Below are positions 1-8,610 of a DNA stretch of 45,065 bases, one piece after another. This stretch comes from Planctomycetaceae bacterium (GTDB taxonomy: Bacteria; Planctomycetota; Planctomycetia; Planctomycetales; Planctomycetaceae). The notes below the pieces were generated by a model, which was given only the letters and a program-made list of their open reading frames with translations, ran no database searches and was not told the origin of the DNA. The stretch lies in contig JAWKUA010000036.1 in assembly GCA_041398785.1 (NCBI GenBank), positions 1 to 45,065 on the forward strand, given 5' to 3'. The translations under genes and the position numbers were made by a program. Positions within the stretch are counted from its first letter, which is position 1. Each line of letters opens with the position of its first letter.

Positions 1-1
1 G

Positions 2-1069
2 GAGTTCACTGACTTTCGCCGGATGCTGGATCAGGCCACGGATGTCGACGCCGTCCTGTGCGCGACTCCCGATCATACTCACGCGGTCGTCTCCGTGGCG
101 GCGATGCGAGCCGGCAGGCACGTGTACTGCGAAAAGCCGCTGACTCATAACGTGGCCGAAGCCCGGCTGGTGGCGCGCGTGGCTCGTGAAACCGGCCTGG
201 CGACTCAAATGGGCAACCAGGGACATTCCAATGACGGTATTCGCCAGACGGTGGAATGGGTTCAGGCCGGGGCGATTGGAAACGTCACCGCCGTGCACGC
301 CTGGGTTCCGGCGACGCGCTGGAACGTCGGACTCAAGGGAGCGCCGACAACGGCAGATCGTCCGCCCGCGGGACTCGACTGGGACCTGTGGCTGGGTCCG
401 CGAGACGACCGGCCCTTCCATTCCACGTATGCTCCCGTTTCGTGGCGCGATTACTGGCAGTTCGGCTGTGGAGCAATGGGTGACTTCGGCTGCCACGACT
501 TGGATTCCGCCTGCTGGGCGTTAAACCTGAAGGCTCCGGATGTCGTGGAAATGCATCCTGCCGGTTACATGGACAAGGACATCGCTCCCTATGGCGAAAT
601 CGGTTACTTCGATTTCTCGGAACGTGGTGATCAGAAAGCTGTGCGAATCACCTGGTACAGCGGAGGTCTTCAGCCGCCGCGTCCAGGTGAACTGCCGGTC
701 GGCCTGGAACTGCCGCGTCGCGGAGTCCTGTTTGTCGGCGACAGGGGCATTCTTGTCTGCGGCGGCGCGGGAGGACCGGCGGAACTGTTCCCGGAAAGCC
801 GTCGCGCGGAATTCACTCCGCCGCAACCAACGATCCCGCGATCCAACGGCCATCATCGCGACTGGATTGATGCGATCAAAGGCGGTCCGGCAGCCAGTTC
901 CAACTTTGAATACGGAGCCCGTCTGACGGAAATTACGCTGCTGGGAGTCGCGTCGCTGCGAACCGGCAAACGGCTTGTCTGGGATTACGACAACATGACG
1001 GCAAAGGGTGTACCCGAAGCGGAAGTGGTGCTGAACGGCAGTTATCGTCCCGGATGGAAGCCCGCGTAG
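2..1069 (+). CDS. Gfo/Idh/MocA family oxidoreductase, 5' end cut by window
   Basis: The frame is open to the window edge; the first in-window ATG (23) is internal, so the N-terminal Rossmann glycine motif lies upstream. Visible are the strand/loop ending in ATPDHTH, the family hallmark EKP motif (YCEKPL) that contacts NAD(P) and substrate, then a C-terminal alpha/beta domain with GDFGCHDLDSACW, the usual site of the catalytic histidine. The C-terminus is of the bacterial type common in planctomycete secreted or cytoplasmic dehydrogenases. Members oxidise or reduce sugars, inositols or amino-sugars with NAD(P); the substrate here cannot be read from the sequence. Family assignment is sure, specificity is not. 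The stop TAG is at 1067-1069. Confidence 0.93.
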   Translation, partial: EFTDFRRMLDQATDVDAVLCATPDHTHAVVSVAAMRAGRHVYCEKPLTHNVAEARLVARVARETGLATQMGNQGHSNDGIRQTVEWVQAGAIGNVTAVHAWVPATRWNVGLKGAPTTADRPPAGLDWDLWLGPRDDRPFHSTYAPVSWRDYWQFGCGAMGDFGCHDLDSACWALNLKAPDVVEMHPAGYMDKDIAPYGEIGYFDFSERGDQKAVRITWYSGGLQPPRPGELPVGLELPRRGVLFVGDRGILVCGGAGGPAELFPESRRAEFTPPQPTIPRSNGHHRDWIDAIKGGPAASSNFEYGARLTEITLLGVASLRTGKRLVWDYDNMTAKGVPEAEVVLNGSYRPGWKPA

Positions 1070-1896
1070 TGCTTCGCCCGCCAGGCATTGATGGATCGCC
1101 CGCGCTCGAGAATCGGCAGAAGCTTTTCGCCGATCGGTGCCCGCGCCGTCGGGCGGCCGGAAACGACACCTTGCGCTGACTGAAACTGAGCCACAGATTT
1201 CGCAGATGGACACAGATTTTTTTGCCCTTCCGCGGAATGGGGGTATTGCTGAAGGATCGGTCGATGAAGGCTTGCTGATGTTCGCCGTCATTCCTGCGGA
1301 GACTTCGATCAGATCTGACGCTGCGATCCGACAAACTCGCGTTTCCGGTTGCTGATGCCCGGAGGGCAGCCACAACGTCAGCCGGAGCCGGCAGGCTTCC
1401 GGAAGCTGGTGTCTCCGCGTCCGCAGGCATGAAGGGCCGACACATGCACTGCGGATAATGCTGTATCGCCCCTCCGGGGCTTTTGCCAGGAATTCCGCAC
1501 CTGACCGGTGGCTGACGCCACCGGCTGACGTTGTGTCGGCCCGCCGGGCCTGAAACGCTGTTCAAGCAACACCCCCATTTTCCGGATGAGTCGATTGTTT
1601 TGCCGTGTCAATCTGTGTGAATTTGCGAAATCTGTGGACAGACCTTCGCATGGCACGCAGCGCGCAGGCTGCTGCGGACGCGTTCCGTCGGACCATCAGC
1701 ACCTGCTGCCTTGTCCATCGTGTTTCGATGTGTGCCACTGGCTTTGCCAGTGTGTTCAATGTTGCAGAGCACTGGCACGGCCAGTGGCACACGACCCATG
1801 TCGTCCCAATCGTGGCGACCAGCCGGTTACCGTGCTCTCTCGGGTGAGTCCGGTCCAGGCGATGACGGGAATCGCAGTTTCGCTGTGCAGCCGCGT
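1070..1896. repeat. Repeat-rich intergenic region
   Basis: No convincing gene lies here; short ORFs on both strands lack family features. It is a mosaic of dispersed-type repeats. At about 1190-1218 there is a CACAGATTTCGCAGATGG-type element and at about 1603-1638 an inverted relative (AATCTGTGTGAATTTGCG). Between them, at about 1345-1560, lies a segment with an 8-bp perfect hairpin (CCGGTGGC TGAC GCCACCGG, 1505-1524). A nested palindrome follows at 1732-1790. The elements look like the multi-copy intergenic boilerplate of planctomycete genomes (inference). Confidence 0.6.
1732..1790. repeat. Nested double-hairpin palindrome
   Basis: Outer arms GTGCCACTGGC (1732-1742) and GCCAGTGGCAC (1780-1790) are perfect inverted copies. 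Inside, GCCAGTG (1746-1752) and CACTGGC (1770-1776) also pair. The DNA can fold as two adjacent short hairpins (loops TTT and ACG) or as one long cruciform. There is no T-run, so a terminator is unlikely. It lies 3' of the convergent glnB and oxidoreductase genes. Confidence 0.75.
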
Positions 1897-2235
1897 TCAG
1901 AGCGCCTCTTCACCCATTTCTCCAGTTCGAATTCGCACGACGCGTTCGATGTTGGAGACAAAAATCTTTCCGTCACCGACCTGTCCGGTGCGAGCGGAAG
2001 TCACAATGGCTTCCAGAACCTTTTCCAGATCCTGATCCGCGACAATCACTTCCACTTTGACCTTGGGCATGAAATCCACGATGTATTCCGCGCCGCGGTA
2101 GGTTTCCTTGTGACCCTTCTGGCGTCCGAAACCGCGGACTTCGGTCACGGTCATGCCGTGGACACCGACTTCGGTCAGGGCTGACTTGACGTCTTCAAGT
2201 TTGAAGTGACGGACGATCGCTTCCACGCTCTTCAT
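1897..2235 (-). CDS. glnB: Nitrogen regulatory protein P-II
   Basis: 112 residues, the standard P-II length. It reads collinearly with E. coli GlnB/GlnK: the N-terminal beta-alpha-beta, GFGRQKGH at about 35-42, the T-loop YRGAEY with the uridylylation tyrosine at residue 51, the B-loop TGQVGDGKIFV and the C-terminal RIRTGE. P-II trimers sense ATP/ADP and 2-oxoglutarate and control Amt channels and nitrogen enzymes. The ATG at 2235 was chosen because it gives the canonical start (MKSVEAIV) and has GGAGAA 6 bases upstream; a longer frame to 2364 adds unrelated residues. It lies 205 bp downstream of amt on the same strand, the usual glnK-amtB linkage, which suggests it acts on that transporter. 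Whether it is the GlnB or GlnK paralogue cannot be settled. Confidence 0.97.
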   Translation of the reverse strand: MKSVEAIVRHFKLEDVKSALTEVGVHGMTVTEVRGFGRQKGHKETYRGAEYIVDFMPKVKVEVIVADQDLEKVLEAIVTSARTGQVGDGKIFVSNIERVVRIRTGEMGEEAL

Positions 2236-2440
2236 GGTTGGTTCTCCGGTTGGAATCTGTTCAACGGCGATGGTTGCCTGTGTCGAAATGCCCCGAGGAC
2301 AAAGCCGCCGGCATGTGAGGTCATGTTCCTGATTTGCTGCGAAGTCTTGCACAGGCCGGGGCAACTGTCATGCGGCGACGAAAACCGAGACATCTCCGGT
2401 TGCCGGTCGACGCGATGGCCCGAACGACTGAACGGCTGCT

Positions 2441-3865
2441 TTACTGAAAAATGTAGCCTTCTTCACCGTGCTGACTCAGGTCGAGCCCGCGGATTTCGTC
2501 TTCCGTCGAAACACGCAGACCGATCACCGCGTCCACGATTTTCAGCAGCACAAATGATCCGATGACGGCGATGACCACCGCTGCGGCGATGCTGACAACC
2601 TGCGGCACCAGTTGACCGGGGCTGCCATCCAGCAGGCCGCCGCGGCCTCCCGTCACCGCGCTTGTGGCGAAGACGCCGGTCAGCAACGCTCCGAGTGCTC
2701 CGCCCGCGCCGTGAATACCGAACGCGTCGAGTGAATCATCGTAGCCGAACATGTTCTTCACCGTCGTACACATGACGAAGCAAAACGCGCCGGCTGCCAG
2801 ACCGAGCACCAGACCGCCGACAGGAGTCACCGATCCGGCGGCCGGAGTTACGCAGACCAGTCCCGCGACGGCACCGGAACAGGCTCCGAGAATCCCCGCC
2901 TTGCCGTCCTTCATGCGTTCCAGCAGTGTCCAGCCAAGGATTCCAGCGGCCGCGGCAAAATGTGTCGCGACGAATGCGTTCACCGCCAGACCGTTGGATT
3001 TCAATGCGCTGCCGCCGTTGAAGCCAAACCAGCCGACCCACAACAGACCCGCTCCGATGCAGGTGTAGGTCAGGTTGTGCGGCGGCATGGGTTCCTTCAT
3101 GAATCCGTGTCGTTTGCCAATCAGCAGAGCACAGACCAGGGCGGAAACTCCCGAACTGATATGCACCACGGTGCCTCCGGCAAAGTCGAGCGCCGGAAAC
3201 GCGGCCGCTTCGTTCCATTCACACAGCCAGCCGGAGTCGGACCAGACCCAGTGGGCGATGGGACAGTACACGAAGGTTCCCCACAGCACAGAGAACGCGC
3301 ACATGGCGGAAAACTTCATGCGTTCCGCGAACGCACCGCAGATCAGTGCCGGAGTAATGATGAAGAACATTCCCTGGAAGACCATGAAGATCATTTTGTC
3401 AGCCAGAGCATCGGGAGAACCGGCTTCCGCCGACGGAACGATGCCCCGCAGCAGCACGTGATCGAAGTTGCCGACGTACGGGTTGCTTCCGCCGAACGCC
3501 CAACTGTATCCGAAGACCGCCCAATAGACGGTCATCAGTCCCATCAGGAAGACGCACTGCATCATCACGCCGATGATGTTCTTCTTGCGAACCAGGCCGC
3601 CGTAGAACAATGCCAGTCCCGGACAGGTCATCATCAGCACAAAAGCCGACGACACCAGCATCCACGCGACGTTTCCGGTATCCGGAGCGGCCGATGCGTC
3701 GGCGCTGCCTTCCGAGGTCGCTGCGCCGGCGTCGGTTTCAGCGGATGTCGCGACATCGGGCAGGGACTCTGATGGATTGGCGGCATCCTGAGCCACCGCT
3801 GCCACTGTCCCCGACAAAAACGCAACCGCGCAGGCGGTCATAAAGAACCTGGTCAGAGTGTTCAT
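2441..3865 (-). CDS. amt: Ammonium transporter (Amt family)
   Basis: 474 residues. An N-terminal signal peptide (MNTLTRFFMTACAVAFLSG...AAVA) and an acidic Ser/Ala-rich stretch precede about 11 membrane helices. The Amt signature DFAGGTVVHISSG carries the structural Asp and the first pore histidine; the second pore histidine is in GIHGAGGALG. It conducts ammonium across the inner membrane and is gated by P-II. The ATG at 3865 was preferred over the upstream in-frame codon at 3892 because it directly precedes the signal peptide and follows a GGGAGAGAAG ribosome site. glnB follows 205 bp downstream. A 14-bp perfect palindrome about 80 bp upstream may be an operator. No sigma-54 (GG-N10-GC) promoter was recognised. 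Confidence 0.97.
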   Translation of the reverse strand: MNTLTRFFMTACAVAFLSGTVAAVAQDAANPSESLPDVATSAETDAGAATSEGSADASAAPDTGNVAWMLVSSAFVLMMTCPGLALFYGGLVRKKNIIGVMMQCVFLMGLMTVYWAVFGYSWAFGGSNPYVGNFDHVLLRGIVPSAEAGSPDALADKMIFMVFQGMFFIITPALICGAFAERMKFSAMCAFSVLWGTFVYCPIAHWVWSDSGWLCEWNEAAAFPALDFAGGTVVHISSGVSALVCALLIGKRHGFMKEPMPPHNLTYTCIGAGLLWVGWFGFNGGSALKSNGLAVNAFVATHFAAAAGILGWTLLERMKDGKAGILGACSGAVAGLVCVTPAAGSVTPVGGLVLGLAAGAFCFVMCTTVKNMFGYDDSLDAFGIHGAGGALGALLTGVFATSAVTGGRGGLLDGSPGQLVPQVVSIAAAVVIAVIGSFVLLKIVDAVIGLRVSTEDEIRGLDLSQHGEEGYIFQ

Positions 3866-4265
3866 CGTCAACTTCTCTCCCGCTCCGGACACATCCCCAG
3901 TAACGCGCGCACTGGCAGCGCAGACGGTTCTGACGGATCAAACTGAGAAACGTTTCTCGCCTGTTTCTCGCGCCGGTCGGGCGGGTTGGCCCGGGAATGG
4001 AAGTTGGATTCCGGCTGTCACTCCTGAACGCGGAATAACGAATCGACTGGCGATCTGCAACCTGACCGTGCGTCTTGCGAGTTTCGAAAGGTTCTCGCCG
4101 CGGGTTTTCTCGTGCCCGGTACGAATTCGGCCGCACGCCGTGGCAATCGCCGGGCGGACGGCAGCGGTTCCAGTCGTTCCCGACCAGACGGTTTCGAGCC
4201 CGCGGCATCCGAGTTACCATACCGGCCCTCCTGACGCTTCCCGCCTTTTTTCGGAACAGTCTGTG
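3866..4265. promoter_or_regulatory. Divergent control region between amt and phosphoesterase
   Basis: 400 bp without a gene separate two divergently transcribed genes, so both promoters should lie here. The clearest structure is the perfect palindrome GAGAAACGTTTCTC at 3945-3958. Its right half is repeated in direct orientation: GTTTCTCGC occurs at 3952-3960 and 3963-3971, 11 bp apart, about one helical turn. The palindrome sits about 80 bp upstream of the amt start. This spacing and symmetry suit a dimeric regulator, but no known consensus was matched. Confidence 0.4.
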
Positions 4266-5837
4266 ATGCGAATTCTGCCAGCTCTGGTCTTCACCGCCTG
4301 CCTGTTCGCCGCCATGCCGGAACCTGCCGGCGCTGACGAAAAAGCTCGCGGCACGGTCTTTGTCGACGCGAATTCAAACGGAATCCTGGACGCCGGAGAA
4401 ACCGGTCTGGCGGGAGTAGCGGTTTCCAACGGCCGCGACGTCGTGAAGACCGATGCTGACGGGCACTATTCCATTTCCGTCACCGACGATTCGATTGTGT
4501 TCGTCATCAAGCCGCAGGGCTACCGCGCGCAGATGGACGAAAACCACCTTTCGCGGTTCTACTACATTCACAAGCCGAACGGTTCGCCGACGCATCTGAA
4601 ATTCCCCGGAGTCGAACCGACGGGGCCGCTGCCTTCAAGCATCGATTTCGCGCTGACCCGGCAGGACGAACCGGCCGCGTTTGATGTCCTGTTCTTCGGC
4701 GATCCGCAGCCCCGTGATCAAAGGGAGATCGACTATATCGCTCACGATGTCGTCGAGGGCCTGATCGGCAGCGAAGCGGCATTCGGCGTGACTCTGGGTG
4801 ACATTCTGTTTGACGACCTGAGCCTGTTCGACAGCTTCAACCGGACGATCGGACGGATCGGGATACCGTGGTACAACGTGATCGGCAACCACGACATCAA
4901 CTTCGCCGCCGACCGCGATGAACTCAGCGACGAAACGTATGAACGAGTCTACGGGCCGGCGTACTACTCGTTCGACTATGGTCCCGTGCACTTTGTTGTC
5001 GTCGACGACGTCCACTGGATGTCCGACGGCGAAAAGATGTTCTACCGCTCCGGGCTGAGCGACGCGCAGCTTGATTTCATTCAGAACGATCTGGCGGTCG
5101 TGCCGCAGGATCGGCTGGTTGTCGCCATGATGCACATCCCGCTGGTGAAGTCGACTCCCTGGCTGGAACCGAAACGCGACCGTCTGTTCCGAATCCTGGA
5201 AAGCCGCGAACACTGTATCTCGCTGTCCGGCCATACTCACCACCACGAACACGTGATGATCGGCGGCGATGACGGCTGGCGGAAACCGAAGCCGCACCAC
5301 CACATGATCAACGTTACGGTGTCCGGATCATGGTGGTCGGGCAAACCGGACGAACACGACATCCCGCACACGATGTGCGCCGACGGAACACCGAACGGTT
5401 ACACGATCATGCACTTTGACGGGCTGAAGTACCTGCTGGAATACCGGGCCGCTCGCCGCGAATCGGACTACCAGATTCGAGTCATGGCGGATGAAGTCGT
5501 GCGCCGCGAAGACATCGGCACGAAGAAATTCCACGCCAATGTTTTCAACGCCATGCCTGGCGCTGACGTAACCTGGCGACTTGACGATCGTACCGATTGG
5601 AACGCGATGCAGAAAGTCGTGGAACCGGATCCTCTGTTCCTGAAACTCTGGACAGAAGAACAGCCGGACCCGGATTCTCTGGCGTGGCGAGCACTTCCCA
5701 AACCGATGCCATCGCCTCATCTTTGGCAGGCAGCGCTGCCGGAAGATCTGGAACCGGGCACGTTCACAATTCGCGTCAAAGCGGTCAATCCAAATGGTCA
5801 GACATTGCAGGGACAGCGGATTGTTCGGATTGAATAG
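4266..5837 (+). CDS. Secreted metallophosphoesterase with SdrD-B-like N-domain
   Basis: 523 residues. A signal peptide (MRILPALVFTACLFAAM...AGA) is followed by a prealbumin/SdrD-B-like beta domain at about 28-110 (GTVFVDANSNGILDAGE, then TDADGHYSI). A calcineurin-like phosphoesterase domain spans about 135-345, with metal ligands in FFGDPQ, TLGDILFD, IGNHDIN, MMHIPL and SGHTHHHEH. A C-terminal beta domain follows. This N-domain/catalytic/C-domain order is that of the Metallophos_N/Metallophos/Metallophos_C family, predicted periplasmic or surface phosphodiesterases or phosphatases of unknown substrate. The ATG at 4266 was chosen because it begins the signal peptide; the same frame is open back to 3858 but reads non-coding-like sequence. 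Transcribed divergently from amt. Confidence 0.9.
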   Translation: MRILPALVFTACLFAAMPEPAGADEKARGTVFVDANSNGILDAGETGLAGVAVSNGRDVVKTDADGHYSISVTDDSIVFVIKPQGYRAQMDENHLSRFYYIHKPNGSPTHLKFPGVEPTGPLPSSIDFALTRQDEPAAFDVLFFGDPQPRDQREIDYIAHDVVEGLIGSEAAFGVTLGDILFDDLSLFDSFNRTIGRIGIPWYNVIGNHDINFAADRDELSDETYERVYGPAYYSFDYGPVHFVVVDDVHWMSDGEKMFYRSGLSDAQLDFIQNDLAVVPQDRLVVAMMHIPLVKSTPWLEPKRDRLFRILESREHCISLSGHTHHHEHVMIGGDDGWRKPKPHHHMINVTVSGSWWSGKPDEHDIPHTMCADGTPNGYTIMHFDGLKYLLEYRAARRESDYQIRVMADEVVRREDIGTKKFHANVFNAMPGADVTWRLDDRTDWNAMQKVVEPDPLFLKLWTEEQPDPDSLAWRALPKPMPSPHLWQAALPEDLEPGTFTIRVKAVNPNGQTLQGQRIVRIE

Positions 5838-6334
5838 TTCTTCGGTGCCGCATTCCCTGACAGCCGTTCACACCTGACCGGTGTCGTCGAACCGCCCGGC
5901 AAGACCGTCGACGGGACGACTCCCCACGTCCGCAGCACGATTCGCGCGCCGCAGGCAATGTTCTGCGGATTCACGATCGGCACGCCACTGCGAACAGCGA
6001 ACGCAGCGCGGTCATCGGGGACGGCCGAACGGTGCGTTGCGTCGATCCGGCCGGAGCCTGCCGCGTTTTAGGACCGATCGCCAACATTCAGTGATGAAGT
6101 TCAAAATCACCGATGCTTGCGGAAGTTGCGGCTGCGAGAGTTCCAGTTACTTCGATCCTGCCGTTGGGCAATCTCATAGCGGCTGTGCGTGAGACCTGCC
6201 GTGGATGGAAGTGGACTCCGCTCCGGCGACGATACATTTCCTGCCGTTGCCGGACAGCGGCACATTCTGCGGTTCGCGTCCGGACGCCGTTTCGACATGC
6301 TCGACTTCACAGTCGCCTGACTTTCGGATAGCCC
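5838..6334 (+). other. Intergenic gap, no gene recognised
   Basis: About 500 bp between the phosphoesterase and the next small gene. Short overlapping ORFs on both strands have no family features. No clear hairpin terminator, tRNA or repeat family seen elsewhere in the window was found. Confidence 0.4.
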
Positions 6335-6640
6335 ATGAATTCACCCGCTCCCGCATGTCTGAACCCGGCTTCGCCGTCGGAGATTCGCACGCTGGAACAC
6401 GTGAGGGCATTTATCCACATCGCTCTTTGCCGCCGCGAAAACCTGCTCGAAAACCATTTTCCAATGACGGAACTGGTGCTGACGCAAAACGGTGTGCGAT
6501 GCGGCATGCAGTTCGTTCTGCACGGCCCCCGCAGCGTTAAACTGGCGGCCGTCTGGGCGGAATCGAAGAACGAGATTCTGCTGTACGACGCCACCGGGAA
6601 GCGATTCAGTCGCATTCGACTGCCCAATCCGGTGAAATGA
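6335..6640 (+). CDS. Small conserved hypothetical protein
   Basis: 101 residues, soluble, no signal peptide. Function not recognised. The C-terminal half (from MTELVLTQNGVRCGMQF to the end) reads like a compact beta-rich domain (FVLHGPRSVKLAAVW, then EILLYDATGKRFSRIRL), a pattern I associate with small planctomycete proteins of unknown role. An internal ATG at the MTEL position could be an alternative start giving about 58 residues. The gene lies 77 bp upstream of the rRNA methyltransferase gene on the same strand and may be cotranscribed with it. Coding status is likely from the conserved-looking C-terminus but not certain. Confidence 0.6.
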   Translation: MNSPAPACLNPASPSEIRTLEHVRAFIHIALCRRENLLENHFPMTELVLTQNGVRCGMQFVLHGPRSVKLAAVWAESKNEILLYDATGKRFSRIRLPNPVK

Positions 6641-6717
6641 GCGCCGTCGCCACCCGTCAACGGCCTGTCGCCGCCGGGGCATCGGCGGTTTGGCGGATCA
6701 TGCCCTGAATGCCGTGA

Positions 6718-7545
6718 ATGTCTGAACGATCCGGAAAGCGCAAAAGCCGTCGCCGCCAGCTCCGGACGAGCCACCAGAAGAACTGGCTTGTCGGACGCTA
6801 CTCCGTTCTGGAAACGCTTCGAGCAGGCCGCTGGCCGGTCGACGAACTGTTCGCTTCTGACGAACTGGATTCCGATTCCGCGAACGAAGTTCTGCAGTTG
6901 GCGGCGGACCGCGGCGTTTCCGTCGAAACCGTTTCGACGACCCGAATGTCGCAGCTTTGCCACACCGAACATCACCAGGGCCTGGCGGCTCGGATGGGCG
7001 AGTTTCCGTATTCCACGATGGCCGATCTGCTGCCGGAGTCGGGTTCCACCAGAACGGCGGCCGCCAGCGCAGCCGCCGGCGAACGATCGCCGCTGATTGT
7101 GATTTGCGACCGCATCCAGGACGCGTTCAACTTCGGAGCGATCCTGAGATGCTGCGATGCCATGCAGGTTGCGTCGGTCGTCATCGGAACGACGCAGCAG
7201 GTTTCCGTCACGCCGCAGGTGGCCAGGTCGTCCGCCGGTGCCGTGAACTATCAGCACATCATTCGCGTCGACGACATCGTTCCCGCAGCTCAGCAGATTC
7301 GCGACGCGGGTTTCAGACTTGTCGCAGCCACTGAAAAAGCGTCGGCGGCGGCGTGCGAAGCGGATTTGTCCGGTGACGTTGCATTGATCGTCGGCAGCGA
7401 AGCGTTTGGAGTTTCCCCGCCACTGCTGGAACTCTGTGACCTGCAGGTTGCAATCCCGATGCTGGGCCATGTCGCATCGCTGAACGCCGCCGTCGCCGCG
7501 GGAATCCTGCTGTACGAAATTCGAAGCCGGCAGATGCGAGGATAA
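6718..7545 (+). CDS. rlmB: SpoU/TrmH-family RNA 2'-O-methyltransferase (RlmB-like)
   Basis: 275 residues. A basic N-terminal tail is followed by the SpoU substrate-binding domain (about 20-100, from WLVGRYSVLETLRAGRWPV). The SPOUT methyltransferase domain (about 120-275) has all three knot motifs: motif 1 DAFNFGAILRCCDAM with the catalytic Arg, motif 2 IVGSEAFGVS, motif 3 IPMLGHVASLNAAVAAGI. The closest functional model is RlmB, which methylates the 2'-O of G2251 in 23S rRNA using AdoMet; related TrmH-type enzymes act on tRNA and cannot be excluded, so the symbol is tentative. Motif 2 has AFG where GKG-like residues are common. Confidence 0.9.
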   Translation: MSERSGKRKSRRRQLRTSHQKNWLVGRYSVLETLRAGRWPVDELFASDELDSDSANEVLQLAADRGVSVETVSTTRMSQLCHTEHHQGLAARMGEFPYSTMADLLPESGSTRTAAASAAAGERSPLIVICDRIQDAFNFGAILRCCDAMQVASVVIGTTQQVSVTPQVARSSAGAVNYQHIIRVDDIVPAAQQIRDAGFRLVAATEKASAAACEADLSGDVALIVGSEAFGVSPPLLELCDLQVAIPMLGHVASLNAAVAAGILLYEIRSRQMRG

Positions 7546-7805
7546 TCTGGCCGACGTTTTTCGGTGCGTCGGTCCGCAGTTTCCGACGGCCGCACCGCGC
7601 AGCTTCTGCGAAGATGCCGTACCCGGACTCGCTGCCAGGACGAACCGCAACGATCCTGGCCGAACACCGAGCCCTGTGCCCGCGACTTTGTCTTCAGCGA
7701 ACCATGCACGCACGGCAGCGACTTCCGAATCGCGTTATCATCCGGCAAAATGGAAGTTCACAAAACGCCTTCGGCAATTTTCCAACCGAGTCACGGGAGC
7801 CAGCG

Positions 7806-8591
7806 ATGACGCACAATTCGGGTTTCTTCCGGAAACTGTTTCAGGGCCGACCGCACATCGCACATGCGATCGCCGTCGCGGCGATGGCCGCACTTGGCGC
7901 GTCGTCTACACAAGCAATGGCCGACGAAAAGACCGTCGCCGAACGACCGACGATGACGGTCAAACACTGCAGCGACTTCAAAGTGAACGGCAAAGGTGAT
8001 GCTGCCGCGTGGCAGACGACGGAGTGGGTCAGTCTCAACCGTCGGCCTCAGGCACAACACGACTACACGGCTCGCATCAAGATGCTGTATTCCGACACCG
8101 GTGTGTATGTCCTGTTTGACGGTACCGATACGAAGCTGACATCGACGATGCAGGAAGATTTTGCGGACCTGTGGAACGAAGACGTCTATGAATGCTTTTT
8201 CTGGACGGACGAAACTCACCCGGTGTACTTCGAGTATGAGATTTCGCCCTTGGGTTACGAACTGCCCATTCTGGTTCCGAATATGGACGGCACATTTCTG
8301 GGCTGGCGGCCGTGGCACTACGACGGCGTTCGCAGAATCCAGAAACACGTGTCAGCAACCGGAGGCAGCGTTGCGTCAATGTCGGAAGTTGAAGGCTGGC
8401 GGGCCGAAGTCTTCATTCCCAACGCGCTGCTGGCGCCCCTGAAGAATGTTCCGCCGAAACCGGGAACGAAGTGGCGAGCCAACTTCTACCGCATGGACTA
8501 TGACGGCGGCGGGAAATCGCAGTGGGACTGGGCTCGCGTCGGTCCGAGCTTCCATGAATTCAAAAGCTTCGGCACGCTGGTCTTTGAGTGA
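7806..8591 (+). CDS. Secreted carbohydrate-binding (CBM9/DOMON-like) protein
   Basis: 261 residues. A signal peptide (positive MTHNSGFFRKLFQGR, then AVAAMAALGASSTQAMA) precedes a single beta-sandwich of the carbohydrate-binding family 9 type. Visible hallmarks are FKVNGKGDAAAWQ near the start, ARIKMLYSDTGVYVLFDGTD, DLWNEDVYECFFW, YFEYEISPLG and the C-terminal GWRAEVFIPNALL...WRANFYRMD. Such domains bind sugars or haem and are often stand-alone secreted proteins in planctomycetes. The ATG at 7806 follows GGGAG with 6-7 bases spacing; the frame is open upstream to 7614 but that part is not signal-like. The role is likely glycan binding at the cell surface (inference). Confidence 0.85.
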   Translation: MTHNSGFFRKLFQGRPHIAHAIAVAAMAALGASSTQAMADEKTVAERPTMTVKHCSDFKVNGKGDAAAWQTTEWVSLNRRPQAQHDYTARIKMLYSDTGVYVLFDGTDTKLTSTMQEDFADLWNEDVYECFFWTDETHPVYFEYEISPLGYELPILVPNMDGTFLGWRPWHYDGVRRIQKHVSATGGSVASMSEVEGWRAEVFIPNALLAPLKNVPPKPGTKWRANFYRMDYDGGGKSQWDWARVGPSFHEFKSFGTLVFE

Positions 8592-8610
8592 CGCCGTCCA
8601 CCGCGCCGCG

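Noticed and set aside
2960..3772. 270-residue plus-strand ORF across amt
   Set aside because: Shadow of the amt gene; His/Arg/Gln-rich, no domain.
3866..3960. Sigma-54 promoter for amt
   Set aside because: No TGGCAC-N5-TTGCA-like element with GG/GC spacing was found; TGGCAGCG near 3913 lacks the downstream GC half on either strand.
6307..7713. 468-residue ORF on the minus strand
   Set aside because: It lies antisense to the RNA methyltransferase gene; its translation is Arg/Gly/Ser-rich with no family motif, while the plus strand shows all SPOUT motifs.
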